From Streptomyces sp. NBC_00683 (GTDB lineage: Bacteria > Actinomycetota > Actinomycetes > Streptomycetales > Streptomycetaceae): a DNA stretch of 64,000 nucleotides. The translations under genes were made by a program, and so were the position numbers. The stretch lies in assembly GCF_036226745.1 (NCBI RefSeq), contig NZ_CP109013.1:5456001-5520000 (forward strand). Direction: 5' to 3'. Under the pieces are notes generated by a model that was not told where the DNA came from, did not search any database, and was given only the letters and a program-made list of their open reading frames with translations. This document shows, piece by piece, positions 50,564 to 59,422 of this stretch. The first letter of the stretch is position 1, and each line of letters begins with the position of its first letter.

Positions 50564-51160
50564 ATGGCACCGCGAATCCTGCTCGCCCGGCACGGCCAGA
50601 CCCAGTGGTCCGTGCAGGGCAATCACACCGGCAGGACCGACATTCCCCTCCTCGACACGGGCCGCGAGGGCGCCAAGCTGCTCGGGGAACGCCTGCACCG
50701 GGAGCCCTGGGACGGCCTGCCCGGGGTGGAGGTACGGACCAGCCCGCTCGTCAGGGCCGCCGAGACGTGCGCGATCGCCGGATTCGGTGACCGTGCCGAG
50801 CCGTGGGACGCGCTGATGGAATGGGACTACGGGCAGTACGAGGGCCTGACCCCGGCGCAGATCAAGGCGGACCGGCCGGACTGGCTCATCTGGCGGGACG
50901 GTGTCCCCGGGGGCGAGACCCTGTCGGGACTGGCGCGCCGGGCGGACGAGATCGTGGACTGGGCGCGCTCGGCGGACCGGGACGTGCTGGTCTTCGCCCA
51001 CGGGCACATTCTGCGGGCGCTGGGAGCACGGTGGCTGGGCGAGGACGTCTCCTTCGCCGCGCACCTCCGGCTTGAGCCGACCTCACTGTCGGTGCTGGGC
51101 TGGGCGTACGGAATGCCCGCCCTGGAACGCTGGAACGACACGGGCCACCTGGACCGATAA
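50564..51160 (+). CDS. Histidine phosphatase family protein
   Basis: Cytoplasmic phosphoglycerate-mutase-superfamily phosphatase of 198 residues. The catalytic RHG motif is ARHGQTQWS (His10). The second Arg is in SPLVRAAET, the acid Glu lies in [10 protein letters not shown], and the second His is in [11 protein letters not shown]. The [15 protein letters not shown] segment is typical of the SixA/CobC-like branch. GGGAGAG precedes ATG 50564. The substrate (phospho-sugar or nucleotide) is not determined, and the neighbours give no hint. Confidence 0.93.
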   Translation: MAPRILLARHGQTQWSVQGNHTGRTDIPLLDTGREGAKLLGERLHREPWDGLPGVEVRTSPLVRAAETCAIAGFGDRAEPWDALMEWDYGQYEGLTPAQIKADRPDWLIWRDGVPGGETLSGLARRADEIVDWARSADRDVLVFAHGHILRALGARWLGEDVSFAAHLRLEPTSLSVLGWAYGMPALERWNDTGHLDR

Positions 51161-51194
51161 CCGCCCCGGTGCCGGTGAGGGGCCCGGGGCCCAA

Positions 51195-51220
51195 TTCGAG
51201 CCCGTCCGGCGATCGAGGAC
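51195..51220. repeat. Single arm of the dispersed palindromic element
   Basis: TTCGAGCCCGTCCGGCGATC then GAGGAC matches the right arm of the element at 7051 with two or three changes. It lies between the convergent histidine phosphatase and HTH/TPR genes. Confidence 0.75.
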
Positions 51221-51247
51221 AGAACGTCCCCGTCCCCGGCGGCCCCC

Positions 51248-52624
51248 TCACCCGGCCGAAGGCACTCGCTCCGGCCCCGGCGGCAGCTCCTCGTACCGCT
51301 CCAGGAACGCCACGACCTCCGCCCCGCCCCGCGGTCTCAGCACCCGTACCGCGCTCTCCAGCATCCCCCGGATCCGCGAGGACTGGACGCGGTCCAGCAG
51401 GTCCAGCACCTGGTGCCCCGCCGTCGCCGCGTGGTCGGCCGCGCCCGCCCGCGCCAGGTCACCGGTCAGCTGCGCCCGGTACAGGGCGAGGTTCCGCGTG
51501 AAGTGCGGGTCCTGCAGCCGCGTGGCCCGCCGCGCGTGCCGCGCCGCCCTCGGCCAGTCGCCCAGGGCCGACCAGCACTGCGCCTCCAGCATCTCCAGCT
51601 CCGCCTCGCGGAAGAAGGTCATCCACTCGGGGTCCGCCGCGCACTCCCCCCGCTCGAATGCCGTGCGCGCCCGCCCGATGGCCCGCTCGCACCCGGTACG
51701 GTCCCCGAGCCACGCCCGTCCGCCCGCCTCCCGCAGGGCGAGCAGGGCCAGCAGCCGCGGTGAGCCGAGCGGGCCGGCCACCCGCTGCCCGGCCTCCGCG
51801 GCCCGGACCGCCTCACGCGCCCGCCCCGTGTCCCGGGCCAGGAACGACGCGTTGCAGAACGCGTGCGCCTCCAGAGCCGCGTCCCCGGCCAGCCGCGCCG
51901 TCGCGAGCGCCTCCGCGTAGTGCGAGCGCGCGTCGTCGAAGCGGCCCGAGTCGTGCGCCAGCCAGCCCACCGAGATCGCCAGCTCACCGGCGCCCGAGTG
52001 CAGCCGGTCCGCGGTACTGCGGCGGCTCGCGGTGCCGGCGTCCAGCAGCGCGTACGCGGCCCGCAGCGGCTGGGAGGCGCGCCGGTACAGCCCGTCCGCG
52101 CCGTGCCGGTCGTCCAGCAGCCGGATCTGCCGCACCGCCTTCTCGACGGCGCTCACCTCGGCTTCGCCGACGCGGCGCTGTGCGGGCACGGCCAGGGGGC
52201 CTGCGGCGGCGGACGGGCCGCCCAGGCCCAGGGACGCGGCTGCCACCGTGGTGGTACCGCTCGTCATGAACACGCGACGCAGCACGTCGCTCTCCTCGTC
52301 GATATCGCTGTGGAGCTCAGGGGGCAGGGGCACAGCCGCGGCGGCCCCTGTGCGCGCCCCCCGGCCGCGCACGCTCTCGCGGGCCGAGAAGCCCAGGTCC
52401 ACCAGGCTCGCCCCCGGGAACATGTGCAGGAACACCCGTTCGTACGCGTAGTTGGGACAGCGGATCTCGCCGGACTCCACGCGCCCGATGTACCGGGCGT
52501 CGCACGCGACGTGTTCCCCGATCTCGCGTGCGGCCCTGCGGATCGCCGCCGCGAACTCCCCGGCGGACCGCGAACCGCGCAGCCGCCGGAACGCGAGGTT
52601 GGGAACTGCCCGTGTCGACACCAT
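51248..52624 (-). CDS. HTH regulator with TPR-like C-terminal domain
   Basis: Putative cytoplasmic regulator of 458 residues. An N-terminal XRE-like domain (about 5-75) includes EHVACDARYIGRVESGEIRC and VFLHMFPGASLVDLGF, a pattern seen in Streptomyces NsdA-like proteins. A low-complexity linker follows, then alpha-helical repeats (about 170-440), such as GRFDDARSHYAEALATARLA, that look like tetratricopeptide units. ATG 52624 has GAGAGGG upstream. NsdA-type proteins affect development and antibiotic production; whether this one does is not known. It is convergent to the histidine phosphatase gene. Confidence 0.82.
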   Translation of the reverse strand: MVSTRAVPNLAFRRLRGSRSAGEFAAAIRRAAREIGEHVACDARYIGRVESGEIRCPNYAYERVFLHMFPGASLVDLGFSARESVRGRGARTGAAAAVPLPPELHSDIDEESDVLRRVFMTSGTTTVAAASLGLGGPSAAAGPLAVPAQRRVGEAEVSAVEKAVRQIRLLDDRHGADGLYRRASQPLRAAYALLDAGTASRRSTADRLHSGAGELAISVGWLAHDSGRFDDARSHYAEALATARLAGDAALEAHAFCNASFLARDTGRAREAVRAAEAGQRVAGPLGSPRLLALLALREAGGRAWLGDRTGCERAIGRARTAFERGECAADPEWMTFFREAELEMLEAQCWSALGDWPRAARHARRATRLQDPHFTRNLALYRAQLTGDLARAGAADHAATAGHQVLDLLDRVQSSRIRGMLESAVRVLRPRGGAEVVAFLERYEELPPGPERVPSAG

Positions 52625-52867
52625 GGCGGGGCCCTCTCTGGTGCAGCCGGGCGCCTGCATCCGGTGTCCCGGCGGAGCAAGAACGTACCTGCTGTGACAC
52701 GTCACACACGCAGCGTTTCCCTACAAAACGAGACATCTCGCCCGTGATCCGCCATGAACTGCCACCCTTTGCGGCGGCGTAGTGCCGTAGCCCTTGACGC
52801 CGTCGGTGCGTTGGTCCATGAGGAGGCGGAGCGTGGCTCTGCCTCGCGACGAGAGGATGGGGTTCCC

Positions 52868-53239
52868 ATGCTGCACATCGGTCCGGAAACCGCGCCGTGC
52901 GACCTGGTCACCGTCCCGGCACGTCAGGGACTGGAGGCTGTGGACATCCTGCGCCGCGGCGCGGACCACGAGGCCGTCGGCCCGGTCCTGCACGACGGAG
53001 CCTGCCACACCCTCGGATTCCTGGTGCCGCCCGGTACCGCCGACGCCTGGGACGTACCCGGCAGTGCCTGTACGCGGACGGACGGCCGGGGACTGCGCGT
53101 CCCCGCCGAGCCGCCCGTGATCGGCGGCGGCTGGCTCCTGCCGCCCGCCGAGGACGCCCCGGTCACCGATCCGGCCGTGCTGCGGGCCGCTCTCGACCAG
53201 GCCGCCAGGCTCATCGAGGCGGCCGACAACTGCCGCTGA
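52868..53239 (+). CDS. Small conserved protein of unknown function
   Basis: Protein of 123 residues with no transmembrane segment. I do not recognise the family with certainty. It contains a possible ligand-binding beta pattern (HDGACHTLGFLVPPGTADAW, then VIGGGWLLPPAEDAPVTDP) and a C-terminal helix ALDQAARLIEAADN. ATG 52868 follows a weak GAGAGGA site. It is divergent from the HTH/TPR gene and 86 bp upstream of the spermidine-synthase-like gene, so the two may be cotranscribed. Confidence 0.75.
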   Translation: MLHIGPETAPCDLVTVPARQGLEAVDILRRGADHEAVGPVLHDGACHTLGFLVPPGTADAWDVPGSACTRTDGRGLRVPAEPPVIGGGWLLPPAEDAPVTDPAVLRAALDQAARLIEAADNCR

Positions 53240-53325
53240 GGCCATAATGGCCTGGTGGGCGGATCTCCCGCCGTCGCCGGCCGACCCAGGAGCCGGCCCG
53301 ATCCGGTGAGCGAGGACGAGCGCGC

Positions 53326-54222
53326 GTGGCACGTCGAGGAGCGCCGGCCAAGGGTGCGAGCGCCCGGAAGCGCCCGGAGCGCGAACGCGGGCAGGAGCCC
53401 GTCGCCGCGACGGTGGACGGCGGTCTCGCCGAGCTCGTGCCCGACCGTGAACGCCCACGTGCCTGGACCCTGCTGCTGGACGGTGCCCCGCAGTCCCATG
53501 TGGACCTGGACGACCCGTCGTACCTCTCGTTCGAGTACCAGCGCAGGCTCGGTCACGTCATCGACCTCTGTGCGCCCCCGAACCAGCCCCTCCAGGTCGT
53601 GCACCTGGGCGGCGGCGCCTTCACGCTGGCCCGCTACATCGCGGCGACCCGCCCCCGCTCCACCCAGCAGATCGTCGAGATCGACGCGGCCCTCGTCCAA
53701 CTCGTCCGCCGGGAGCTCCCGTTGGACCCGCAGGCCCGGATACGGGTGCGCTCCACGGATGCCCGCGCCGGACTCGCCAAGATCCAGGACGGCTGGGCCG
53801 ATCTCGTCATCGCCGACGTCTTCAGCGGGGCCCGTACCCCCGCCCACCTCACCTCCGCCGAATTCCTCGGTGAGGTACGCCGGGTGCTGAAGCCCGGCGG
53901 GCGGTACGCCGCCAACCTCGCCGACGGTCCGCCGCTCGCCCACCTCCGCGGCCAGATCGCGACGGCGGCCTCCCTCTTCCCCGAGCTCGCCCTGGCAGCC
54001 GATCCGACCGTCTGGCGGGGCCGCCGCTTCGGGAACGCGGTCCTGGTCGCCTCGGACCTGCCGATCGCCGTCGCCGAGCTGACCCGACGGGTCGCGAGCG
54101 ACCCCCACCCCGGCCGGGTCGAACACGGCAGGGCACTCGCCGACTTCACGGGCGGCGCCGCCGTCGTCACCGACGAGGGCGCCAAGCCGTCCCCCGCCCC
54201 GCCGCCCGGCGCCTTCACGTAA
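53326..54222 (+). CDS. Spermidine-synthase-like methyltransferase-fold protein
   Basis: Soluble protein of 298 residues with a Rossmann-like fold of the polyamine aminopropyltransferase group. It has a VVHLGGGAFTLARYI glycine loop (about 90-104), acidic loop VEIDAALVQL, and catalytic-region strand DLVIADVFSGARTP (Asp of the active site). The N-terminal 35 residues are basic and disordered. True spermidine synthases have a longer N-terminal beta domain, so this belongs to the shorter actinobacterial paralogues of unknown substrate. GTG 53326 follows GAGGACGAG. It is convergent to the secreted protein gene at 54228, with 5 bp between stops. Confidence 0.85.
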   Translation: MARRGAPAKGASARKRPERERGQEPVAATVDGGLAELVPDRERPRAWTLLLDGAPQSHVDLDDPSYLSFEYQRRLGHVIDLCAPPNQPLQVVHLGGGAFTLARYIAATRPRSTQQIVEIDAALVQLVRRELPLDPQARIRVRSTDARAGLAKIQDGWADLVIADVFSGARTPAHLTSAEFLGEVRRVLKPGGRYAANLADGPPLAHLRGQIATAASLFPELALAADPTVWRGRRFGNAVLVASDLPIAVAELTRRVASDPHPGRVEHGRALADFTGGAAVVTDEGAKPSPAPPPGAFT

Positions 54223-54227
54223 GCCTG

Positions 54228-54776
54228 CTACTGGTCGACGACCTGCACCGTCGGCGGATGGCCGTTCCAGGTGCAGAAGACGGAGACGGTCGCCCCGCCC
54301 CCGTCGCTGAAGTCCACCCGGATCCACTCCGCGTTCGTCCACACCTGCATCGACCAGCCCTGCTCCGGGGTCGCCGAGACGAGCTTCGCCGAAGCACTCG
54401 CCAGCTCCAGGACCACCCGGCCGCCGCGGGTCGGATAGCTCTTCACGTCCCCCGACGACGCCGCCGCAGGCGCGGAGGTCTTCGGCGGGGCGGCCGGACT
54501 GCTCGACGGAGTACGGGAGGAGGGGTGCGGGGACCGCGGTGGCGTGGTCCGGGAGGCGCTCGCGCTCGGCGTGGGCGAGGGAAGGGCGCGGTGGGTGGAC
54601 GACGACACCGGCTCGTCCGCCGCCTGTTCGGTCCGGGCGCCGACAGAGATCGGCACGGCGCGCGGAGGGTCGTACGCCGTCCCGGACATCACCGTGTGCA
54701 CACCCCACCACGACAGCGTGACCGCCGCCCCGGTGGACAGCGACCAGGCGATCGCGTGTACGAGTCCTCGTTGCAT
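54228..54776 (-). CDS. Membrane-anchored secreted protein with Ser/Pro linker
   Basis: Protein of 182 residues of unknown function. An N-terminal hydrophobic segment (about 5-30, AIAWSLSTGAAVTLSWWGVH) is an uncleaved anchor or signal. A disordered Ser/Pro/Thr linker covers about residues 55-105. A small beta domain follows (GGRVVLELASASAKLVSATP, then VWTNAEWIRVDFSDG) and ends CTWNGHPPTVQVVDQ. It is divergent from the response-regulator gene, with 78 bp between starts, so the shared region may link its expression to that two-component system. Confidence 0.78.
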   Translation of the reverse strand: MQRGLVHAIAWSLSTGAAVTLSWWGVHTVMSGTAYDPPRAVPISVGARTEQAADEPVSSSTHRALPSPTPSASASRTTPPRSPHPSSRTPSSSPAAPPKTSAPAAASSGDVKSYPTRGGRVVLELASASAKLVSATPEQGWSMQVWTNAEWIRVDFSDGGGATVSVFCTWNGHPPTVQVVDQ

Positions 54777-54854
54777 CGGGCACATCCTGCCCCACCCGTA
54801 CCGGTGCTGTCCCGGAGAGGACCGGGTCCGTCCGCATGGGCTACGGTGCCGCCC

Positions 54855-55577
54855 ATGCCTAGTGTGCTCGTGGTCGAGGACGACCAGTTCGTACGTTCCG
54901 CCCTCATCCGGCACCTGACCGAGGCCTCCCACACGGTACGGAGTGTCGGCACGGCGCTCGAAGCGCTGCGCGAAGTGGCGCATTTCCGGTTCGACGTGGT
55001 CATCCTCGATCTCGGGCTGCCCGACCTCGACGGCGCCGAGGCGCTGAAGATGCTGCGGTCCATCACCGACGTACCCGTGATCATCGCGACCGCGCGGGAC
55101 GACGAGGCCGAGATAGTCAGGCTGCTCAACGACGGTGCCGACGACTACCTGACCAAACCGTTCTCGGTGGAGCACCTGTCGGCGCGCATGGCCGCGGTGC
55201 TGCGCCGCACCCGCGGCGCCGGCGACCGGACCCCGTCCCCGCGCGTGATCCAGGTCGGCGGGCTCTCCATCGACCCGCTGCGCCGCCAGGCGGAACTGGA
55301 CGGCACGGCACTCGACCTGACCCGCCGCGAATTCGACCTGCTGGCCTTCCTCGCCGGGCGCCCCGGAGTGGTCGTCGCGCGCCGGGAACTGCTGGCCGAG
55401 GTCTGGCAGCAGTCCTACGGCGACGACCAGACCATCGACGTCCATCTCTCCTGGCTGCGCCGCAAACTGGGTGAGACAGCCGCACGGCCGCGCTATCTGC
55501 ACACGCTGCGCGGCGTCGGCGTCAAACTCGAACCCCCCGCGGCGGCGCCGCGGACCGTACCGGAACCACCCGCATGA
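54855..55577 (+). CDS. OmpR-family response regulator
   Basis: DNA-binding response regulator of 240 residues. The receiver domain (1-120) has acidic residues at VVEDDQ, phospho-acceptor Asp52 in VVILDLGLPD, a Thr in IATARDDE, and Lys in DYLTKPFS. The winged helix is at about 130-230 (ALDLTRREFDLLAFLAGRPG). It is coupled to the kinase gene by an ATGA overlap. The adjacent secreted-protein and chitinase genes are candidate targets. AT-rich repeats with 11-bp spacing precede the chitinase gene. Confidence 0.95.
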   Translation: MPSVLVVEDDQFVRSALIRHLTEASHTVRSVGTALEALREVAHFRFDVVILDLGLPDLDGAEALKMLRSITDVPVIIATARDDEAEIVRLLNDGADDYLTKPFSVEHLSARMAAVLRRTRGAGDRTPSPRVIQVGGLSIDPLRRQAELDGTALDLTRREFDLLAFLAGRPGVVVARRELLAEVWQQSYGDDQTIDVHLSWLRRKLGETAARPRYLHTLRGVGVKLEPPAAAPRTVPEPPA

Positions 55578-57025
55578 GGTGGGCACTGGTCAAGGTCTGC
55601 CTGGCCGTCACCGCCATGGTCGTGATCGCGTTCGCGGTGCCCCTCGGGCTCGTCATCAAGGAAATGGCCCGCGACCGCGCCTTCTCCGACGCCGAGCGCC
55701 AGGCCGCCACCATCGGCCCGACCCTCACCATCACCACCGACCGCGAGGAACTGACCCGCGCGGTCCTGTCCACCGAACCGGGCGGCCGAGGACGGCTCGC
55801 CGTCCACGTCCCCGCCGCCGACGAGCCGGACAGCCGGCGCCTGGAGATCGGCACCCGGCGCGCCACCCGCCACGACCTGGAGACCGTACGGACGTCGGGG
55901 CGCGCCTCCATCTCCGAGGTCCCGGGCGGCTCCGCGCTGCTCCAGCCCACCGCGCTGAGCTCGGGAGACATCGCCGTCGTCGAGGTGTTCGTACCCGAGG
56001 GCGAGGTCTCCAACGGCGTCGGAACGGCCTGGCTGATGCTGGCGGGTGTCGGCATCGCGCTGATCGTCGGCTCGGTGGCGGTCGCCGACCGGCTCGGCGT
56101 ACGGATGGTGGAGCCCGCCCAGCGGCTCGCCGGCGCCGCCCAGAACCTGGGGGAGGGCAGGCTGGGCACCCGGGTCCCCGAGGAGGGACCCACCGAACTG
56201 CGGTCCGCCGCAATCGCGTTCAACTCGATGGCGGACCAGGTGGTCCAACTCCTCGCCAACGAACGCGAACTGGCCGCCGACCTCTCCCACCGGCTGCGCA
56301 CCCCGCTGACCGTGCTCCGGCTCAACGCCGCGTCCCTGGGCGAGGGCCCCGCCGCCGAGCAGACCCGGGCGGCGGTCGAGCAGCTGGAGCGCGAGGTCGA
56401 CACGATCATCCGTACCGCCCGGGAACAGCGCCCCCAGACCCAGGGCGTGCAGTCGGGCGCGGGCGCCGGGTGCGACGCGTCCGAGGTGATCCGCGAGCGC
56501 ATGGGCTTCTGGTCGGCACTGGCCGAGGACGAGGGCCGTACGGTCCGCCTCGCGGGAGTGGACCGTACGGTACGGATCCCGGTCGCCAGGCCCGAACTGG
56601 CCGCCGCAGTGGACGCGTTGCTCGGCAACGTCTTCCGGCACACCCCGGAGGGCACCGCGTTCGCCGTCGATGTGCACCACAGCGGCGACGCGGTGCTCGT
56701 CCTGGTCTCCGACGCCGGGCCTGGCATAGCCGACCCGAAGGCCGCCCTGGCCCGGGGAGCCACCGGACGCGGCGAAGGTCCGGGCGCCGTGGGCTCGACC
56801 GGCCTCGGACTGGACATCGTGCGCAGGGTCGCCGAGTCCACCGGAGGCGATCTGCGGATCGGGCGTTCGGTGCTCGGCGGTACGGAGGTCCGCATCTGGA
56901 TAGGCCTCGACGGCGGCCCGTCCGAGCGCGGGCGCCGGGGGCACCGGGTGGGCAGGCGCACCGGGAAGCGGATCGGGAAGCGGCAGCGACACGGAGTGAC
57001 GGGGCGGAACGCAGAGCTCCCGTAG
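55574..57025 (+). CDS. Sensor histidine kinase
   Basis: Membrane kinase of 483 residues, partner of the response regulator. The first transmembrane helix is about 4-29, the extracytoplasmic sensor about 30-150, and the second helix about 152-172 (AWLMLAGVGIALIVGSVAVA). HAMP follows, then the H box DLSHRLRTPLTVLRL with His239. The ATPase domain has an N-box-like DALLGNVFRHTPEG and G boxes VSDAGPGIAD and GSTGLGLDIV. The C-terminal 30 residues are strongly basic. The ligand is unknown. The start overlaps the regulator stop as ATGA. Confidence 0.95.
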   Translation: MRWALVKVCLAVTAMVVIAFAVPLGLVIKEMARDRAFSDAERQAATIGPTLTITTDREELTRAVLSTEPGGRGRLAVHVPAADEPDSRRLEIGTRRATRHDLETVRTSGRASISEVPGGSALLQPTALSSGDIAVVEVFVPEGEVSNGVGTAWLMLAGVGIALIVGSVAVADRLGVRMVEPAQRLAGAAQNLGEGRLGTRVPEEGPTELRSAAIAFNSMADQVVQLLANERELAADLSHRLRTPLTVLRLNAASLGEGPAAEQTRAAVEQLEREVDTIIRTAREQRPQTQGVQSGAGAGCDASEVIRERMGFWSALAEDEGRTVRLAGVDRTVRIPVARPELAAAVDALLGNVFRHTPEGTAFAVDVHHSGDAVLVLVSDAGPGIADPKAALARGATGRGEGPGAVGSTGLGLDIVRRVAESTGGDLRIGRSVLGGTEVRIWIGLDGGPSERGRRGHRVGRRTGKRIGKRQRHGVTGRNAELP

Positions 57026-57045
57026 TCACGGGGGCGGGGCTGAAC

Positions 57046-57085
57046 CTTTAACCAGCACCGATGCGCTCCTTAAGCCAACCCTAAG
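57046..57085 (+). promoter_or_regulatory. Repeated CTTAAG-like half-sites upstream of the chitinase gene
   Basis: CTTTAA (57046), CTTAAG (57069) and CCTAAG (57080) are spaced 23 and 11 bp apart. Spacing of 11 bp is usual for OmpR-type dimers on DNA. A link to the response regulator encoded just upstream is inference. Confidence 0.35.
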
Positions 57086-57183
57086 AACATCAACTCAGGT
57101 CCAGGAAGCGGCTTTTGCCCGGTTCGGGGCGGCTAGCGTGCAGACGCAAACACCACCCCCCGCAGGACAGAGGCAGGAACGCG

Positions 57184-58668
57184 ATGGGCACCAGCACGCA
57201 CCGCCGTACGACGAGCACCCGCACCAAGGCCGTCGGCGCCGTCGTCGCCGCCGCAGTCATCGGTGGCACGGTCTTCGCACTCACCGGCACGGCGCAGGCC
57301 GCGGCGGTCGGGGCCACCTACACCAGGACGAGCGGGTGGACCGGCGGATACACCGGGCAGTACGTCGTCACGAACGACACCGACAAGGCCCAGGCGGGAT
57401 GGACGCTGGAGTTCGACCTCCCCGCCGGTACGAAGATCGACTCGCTCTGGAACGGCGAGCACACCGTCAGCGGAAACCACGTCACGGTGAAGCCCGCGAG
57501 CTGGAACAAGGACCTCGCCCCCGGCGCGTCGGTGACGGTCGGCTTCGTCACCGCCTCGTCCGGCACGGCTGCCGATCCGGTCGACTGCCTCATCAACGAG
57601 GCCACGTGCTCCGTCGACACCGGTGCCACACCGCAGCCCAGCGGACGCCCCACGGAGACCGCGAGCCCCGCACCGACGCCCACCGCCACCGCGACCCCCA
57701 CCGCCACGGAGTCGGCAACGGCCTCACCGACACCCTCCGAGACGTCCGGCGGCGGTGACGAGGGCGGCACGGCCGCGGGTGCCGGATTCGCCCCGTACAT
57801 CGACACGTCGCTCTACCCCTCGTACGACCTGCTGGACACCGTCGGGAAGACCGGTGTGAAGGAGTTCAACCTCGCCTTCATCACCTCCGGCGGCAGCTGC
57901 GCCCCGCTCTGGGGCGGGGTGACCGGCCTCGGCGACGACAAGGTGGCCGGCCAGATCGACGCGCTGCGGGCCCAGGGCGGCGACGTCCGGGTCTCCTTCG
58001 GCGGTGCGGCGGGCGCCGAGCTGGCCCTGCACTGCTCCTCGGCGGGCGACCTCGCCGCCGCGTACGGCAAGGTCATCGACACGTACAAGCTCACCAAGGT
58101 CGACTTCGACATCGAGGGCGGCGCGCTGCCCGACACCGCGGCCAACTCCCGCCGCTCGCAGGCCATCGCCCAGCTCCAGAAGGAGCACCCGGGCCTGGAC
58201 GTCTCGTACACCCTGCCGGTGATGCCCGAAGGCCTGACCCAGCCGGGTGTGGACCTGATCGCCGACGCGAAGAAGAACGGCGTGCGGGTCGACGCGGTCA
58301 ACATCATGGCGATGGACTACGGGGCCTCGTACAGCGGCGACATGGGCGACTACGCGACCCAGGCGGCCACCGCCACGCAGGCCCAGATCAAGGGTGTGCT
58401 CGGGCTGTCCGACGCGGCGGCCTGGGAGGCCGTCGCGGTCACCCCGATGATCGGCGTGAACGATGTCACCACCGAGATCTTCAAGGTCGACGACGCCACG
58501 CAGCTGGTGAAGTTCGCCCAGGACAAGGGCATCGGCCGGCTCGCGATGTGGTCCGGCACCCGCGACAAGGAGTGCGCCGGCGGCACGAAGCCGACGGCGG
58601 ACGCGTCCTGCAGCTCGATCCTCCAGGAGCCGCTGGCGTTCACGAAGGCATTCGGCGCCTTCAAGTAA
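57184..58668 (+). CDS. Secreted CBM2-GH18 chitinase
   Basis: Extracellular chitinase of 494 residues. The signal peptide is about residues 1-40 (ALTGTAQAAAV). A CBM2-type binding module (about 41-145, YTRTSGWTGGYTGQYVVTND, with exposed Trp residues) and a Thr/Pro linker (about 148-195) follow. The GH18 domain is about 200-494. Its catalytic motif is KVDFDIEGG (D-x-D-x-E), with SFGGAAG and the MAMDYG barrel strand also present. This is the Streptomyces ChiC/Chi-like arrangement with a small single-domain GH18. GGAAC precedes ATG 57184. It follows a two-component system, an arrangement known for chitinase genes, but control is not shown here. Confidence 0.95.
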   Translation: MGTSTHRRTTSTRTKAVGAVVAAAVIGGTVFALTGTAQAAAVGATYTRTSGWTGGYTGQYVVTNDTDKAQAGWTLEFDLPAGTKIDSLWNGEHTVSGNHVTVKPASWNKDLAPGASVTVGFVTASSGTAADPVDCLINEATCSVDTGATPQPSGRPTETASPAPTPTATATPTATESATASPTPSETSGGGDEGGTAAGAGFAPYIDTSLYPSYDLLDTVGKTGVKEFNLAFITSGGSCAPLWGGVTGLGDDKVAGQIDALRAQGGDVRVSFGGAAGAELALHCSSAGDLAAAYGKVIDTYKLTKVDFDIEGGALPDTAANSRRSQAIAQLQKEHPGLDVSYTLPVMPEGLTQPGVDLIADAKKNGVRVDAVNIMAMDYGASYSGDMGDYATQAATATQAQIKGVLGLSDAAAWEAVAVTPMIGVNDVTTEIFKVDDATQLVKFAQDKGIGRLAMWSGTRDKECAGGTKPTADASCSSILQEPLAFTKAFGAFK

Positions 58669-58785
58669 CCCGCCGCTCCCCACAGACCGCCACCCCCCGC
58701 GCGCATCCCGGCCGGCCCCACAACCCCCCACACCCGGCCGGGGTGCGCCCCCCTCATGTGGCCTGCGGGCCCCGAGATGTCCTTA

Positions 58786-58822
58786 ATCGCCGGACGGGCT
58801 TGATATGCCCGTCCGGCGCTTG
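58786..58822. repeat. Hairpin copy of the dispersed palindromic element after the chitinase gene
   Basis: AATCGCCGGACGGGC and GCCCGTCCGGCGCTT pair around a 7-nt loop (TTGATAT). The first arm is the same core as at 7051. It sits in the terminator position 118 bp after the chitinase stop. Confidence 0.8.
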
Positions 58823-59230
58823 CATTCGCAACGCCCATCGAGCCCAGGGCCCGAACCCGCCGGACCGACCGCGCTCCCACGGTCAAGCGGAACCATCCGT
58901 CCCGTCCCCGGAGTTCGGGGAAAGAACGCGGAATCCGCCTCAAGCCCCCAGGACGCCCCCACCGCGCGCCGTCCCGTTCATCTTCCGGCGGGCGTTCCCG
59001 GCCCGAGCGGTGGTGCGGGCGCCTTCGAGAGCCGCGTCCCGAAATCCGCTCCACGGGCGGCCCTTTTCGGCGGCCCAGGCCGACCTTCCGGGTCAACACC
59101 TCTCTGACCTGCGGAAATTCGCGATCCATCGCGCCGCGCATGCAGGACGCGCGAGTTAACGCAAGACCTCTGCCGGACACGGTCGCGTGACTTGCAGGAC
59201 ACACTCGGGCAACGGAAGCGTCTTCAACTC

Positions 59231-59289
59231 TTGACACCCACCCCCTTGAGGCAGCAACCTTCCGGCATCAGCGCATGGGAGCGCTCCCA
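59231..59289 (+). promoter_or_regulatory. cebE promoter and CebR box
   Basis: The 14-bp palindrome TGGGAGCGCTCCCA at 59276-59289 is the exact CebR operator. A TTGACA hexamer at 59231-59236 is a good -35; the -10 is less clear. CebR repression is relieved by cello-oligosaccharides. Confidence 0.92.
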
Positions 59290-59422
59290 TATCGAACGAG
59301 GTTTTCGCTCGTACGGGGACGGCACCGCCCATGTCATCCCCGTACCGACGGCACCCGCACCCACCAGTGCGTATGCCGAGCAGATTGAACGCCAGTCCCA
59401 CCCTGGAACAAGGAGTAGTGGA

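Larger units (their letters stand above)
58669..59422. other. Long intergenic region between the chitinase gene and cebE
   Basis: No supported gene. It holds a copy of the dispersed palindrome (58786-58822) that may terminate the chitinase transcript, and the cebE promoter and CebR box near 59231-59289. The 58830-59220 part shows no recognisable element. Confidence 0.7.

Noticed and set aside
52924..54837. 637-codon minus-strand frame over the spermidine-synthase-like gene
   Set aside because: No domain or start signal; the sense strand encodes a methyltransferase-fold protein.
57086..57183. DasR site upstream of the chitinase
   Set aside because: Only a half-match (CAGGTCCAG) is seen, nothing like the clear sites before the LPMO gene.
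58350..59237. Minus-strand frame across the chitinase-cebE gap
   Set aside because: Its N-terminal part is non-conserved spacer and its C-terminal part is antisense to the chitinase; no ribosome site or codon bias supports it.
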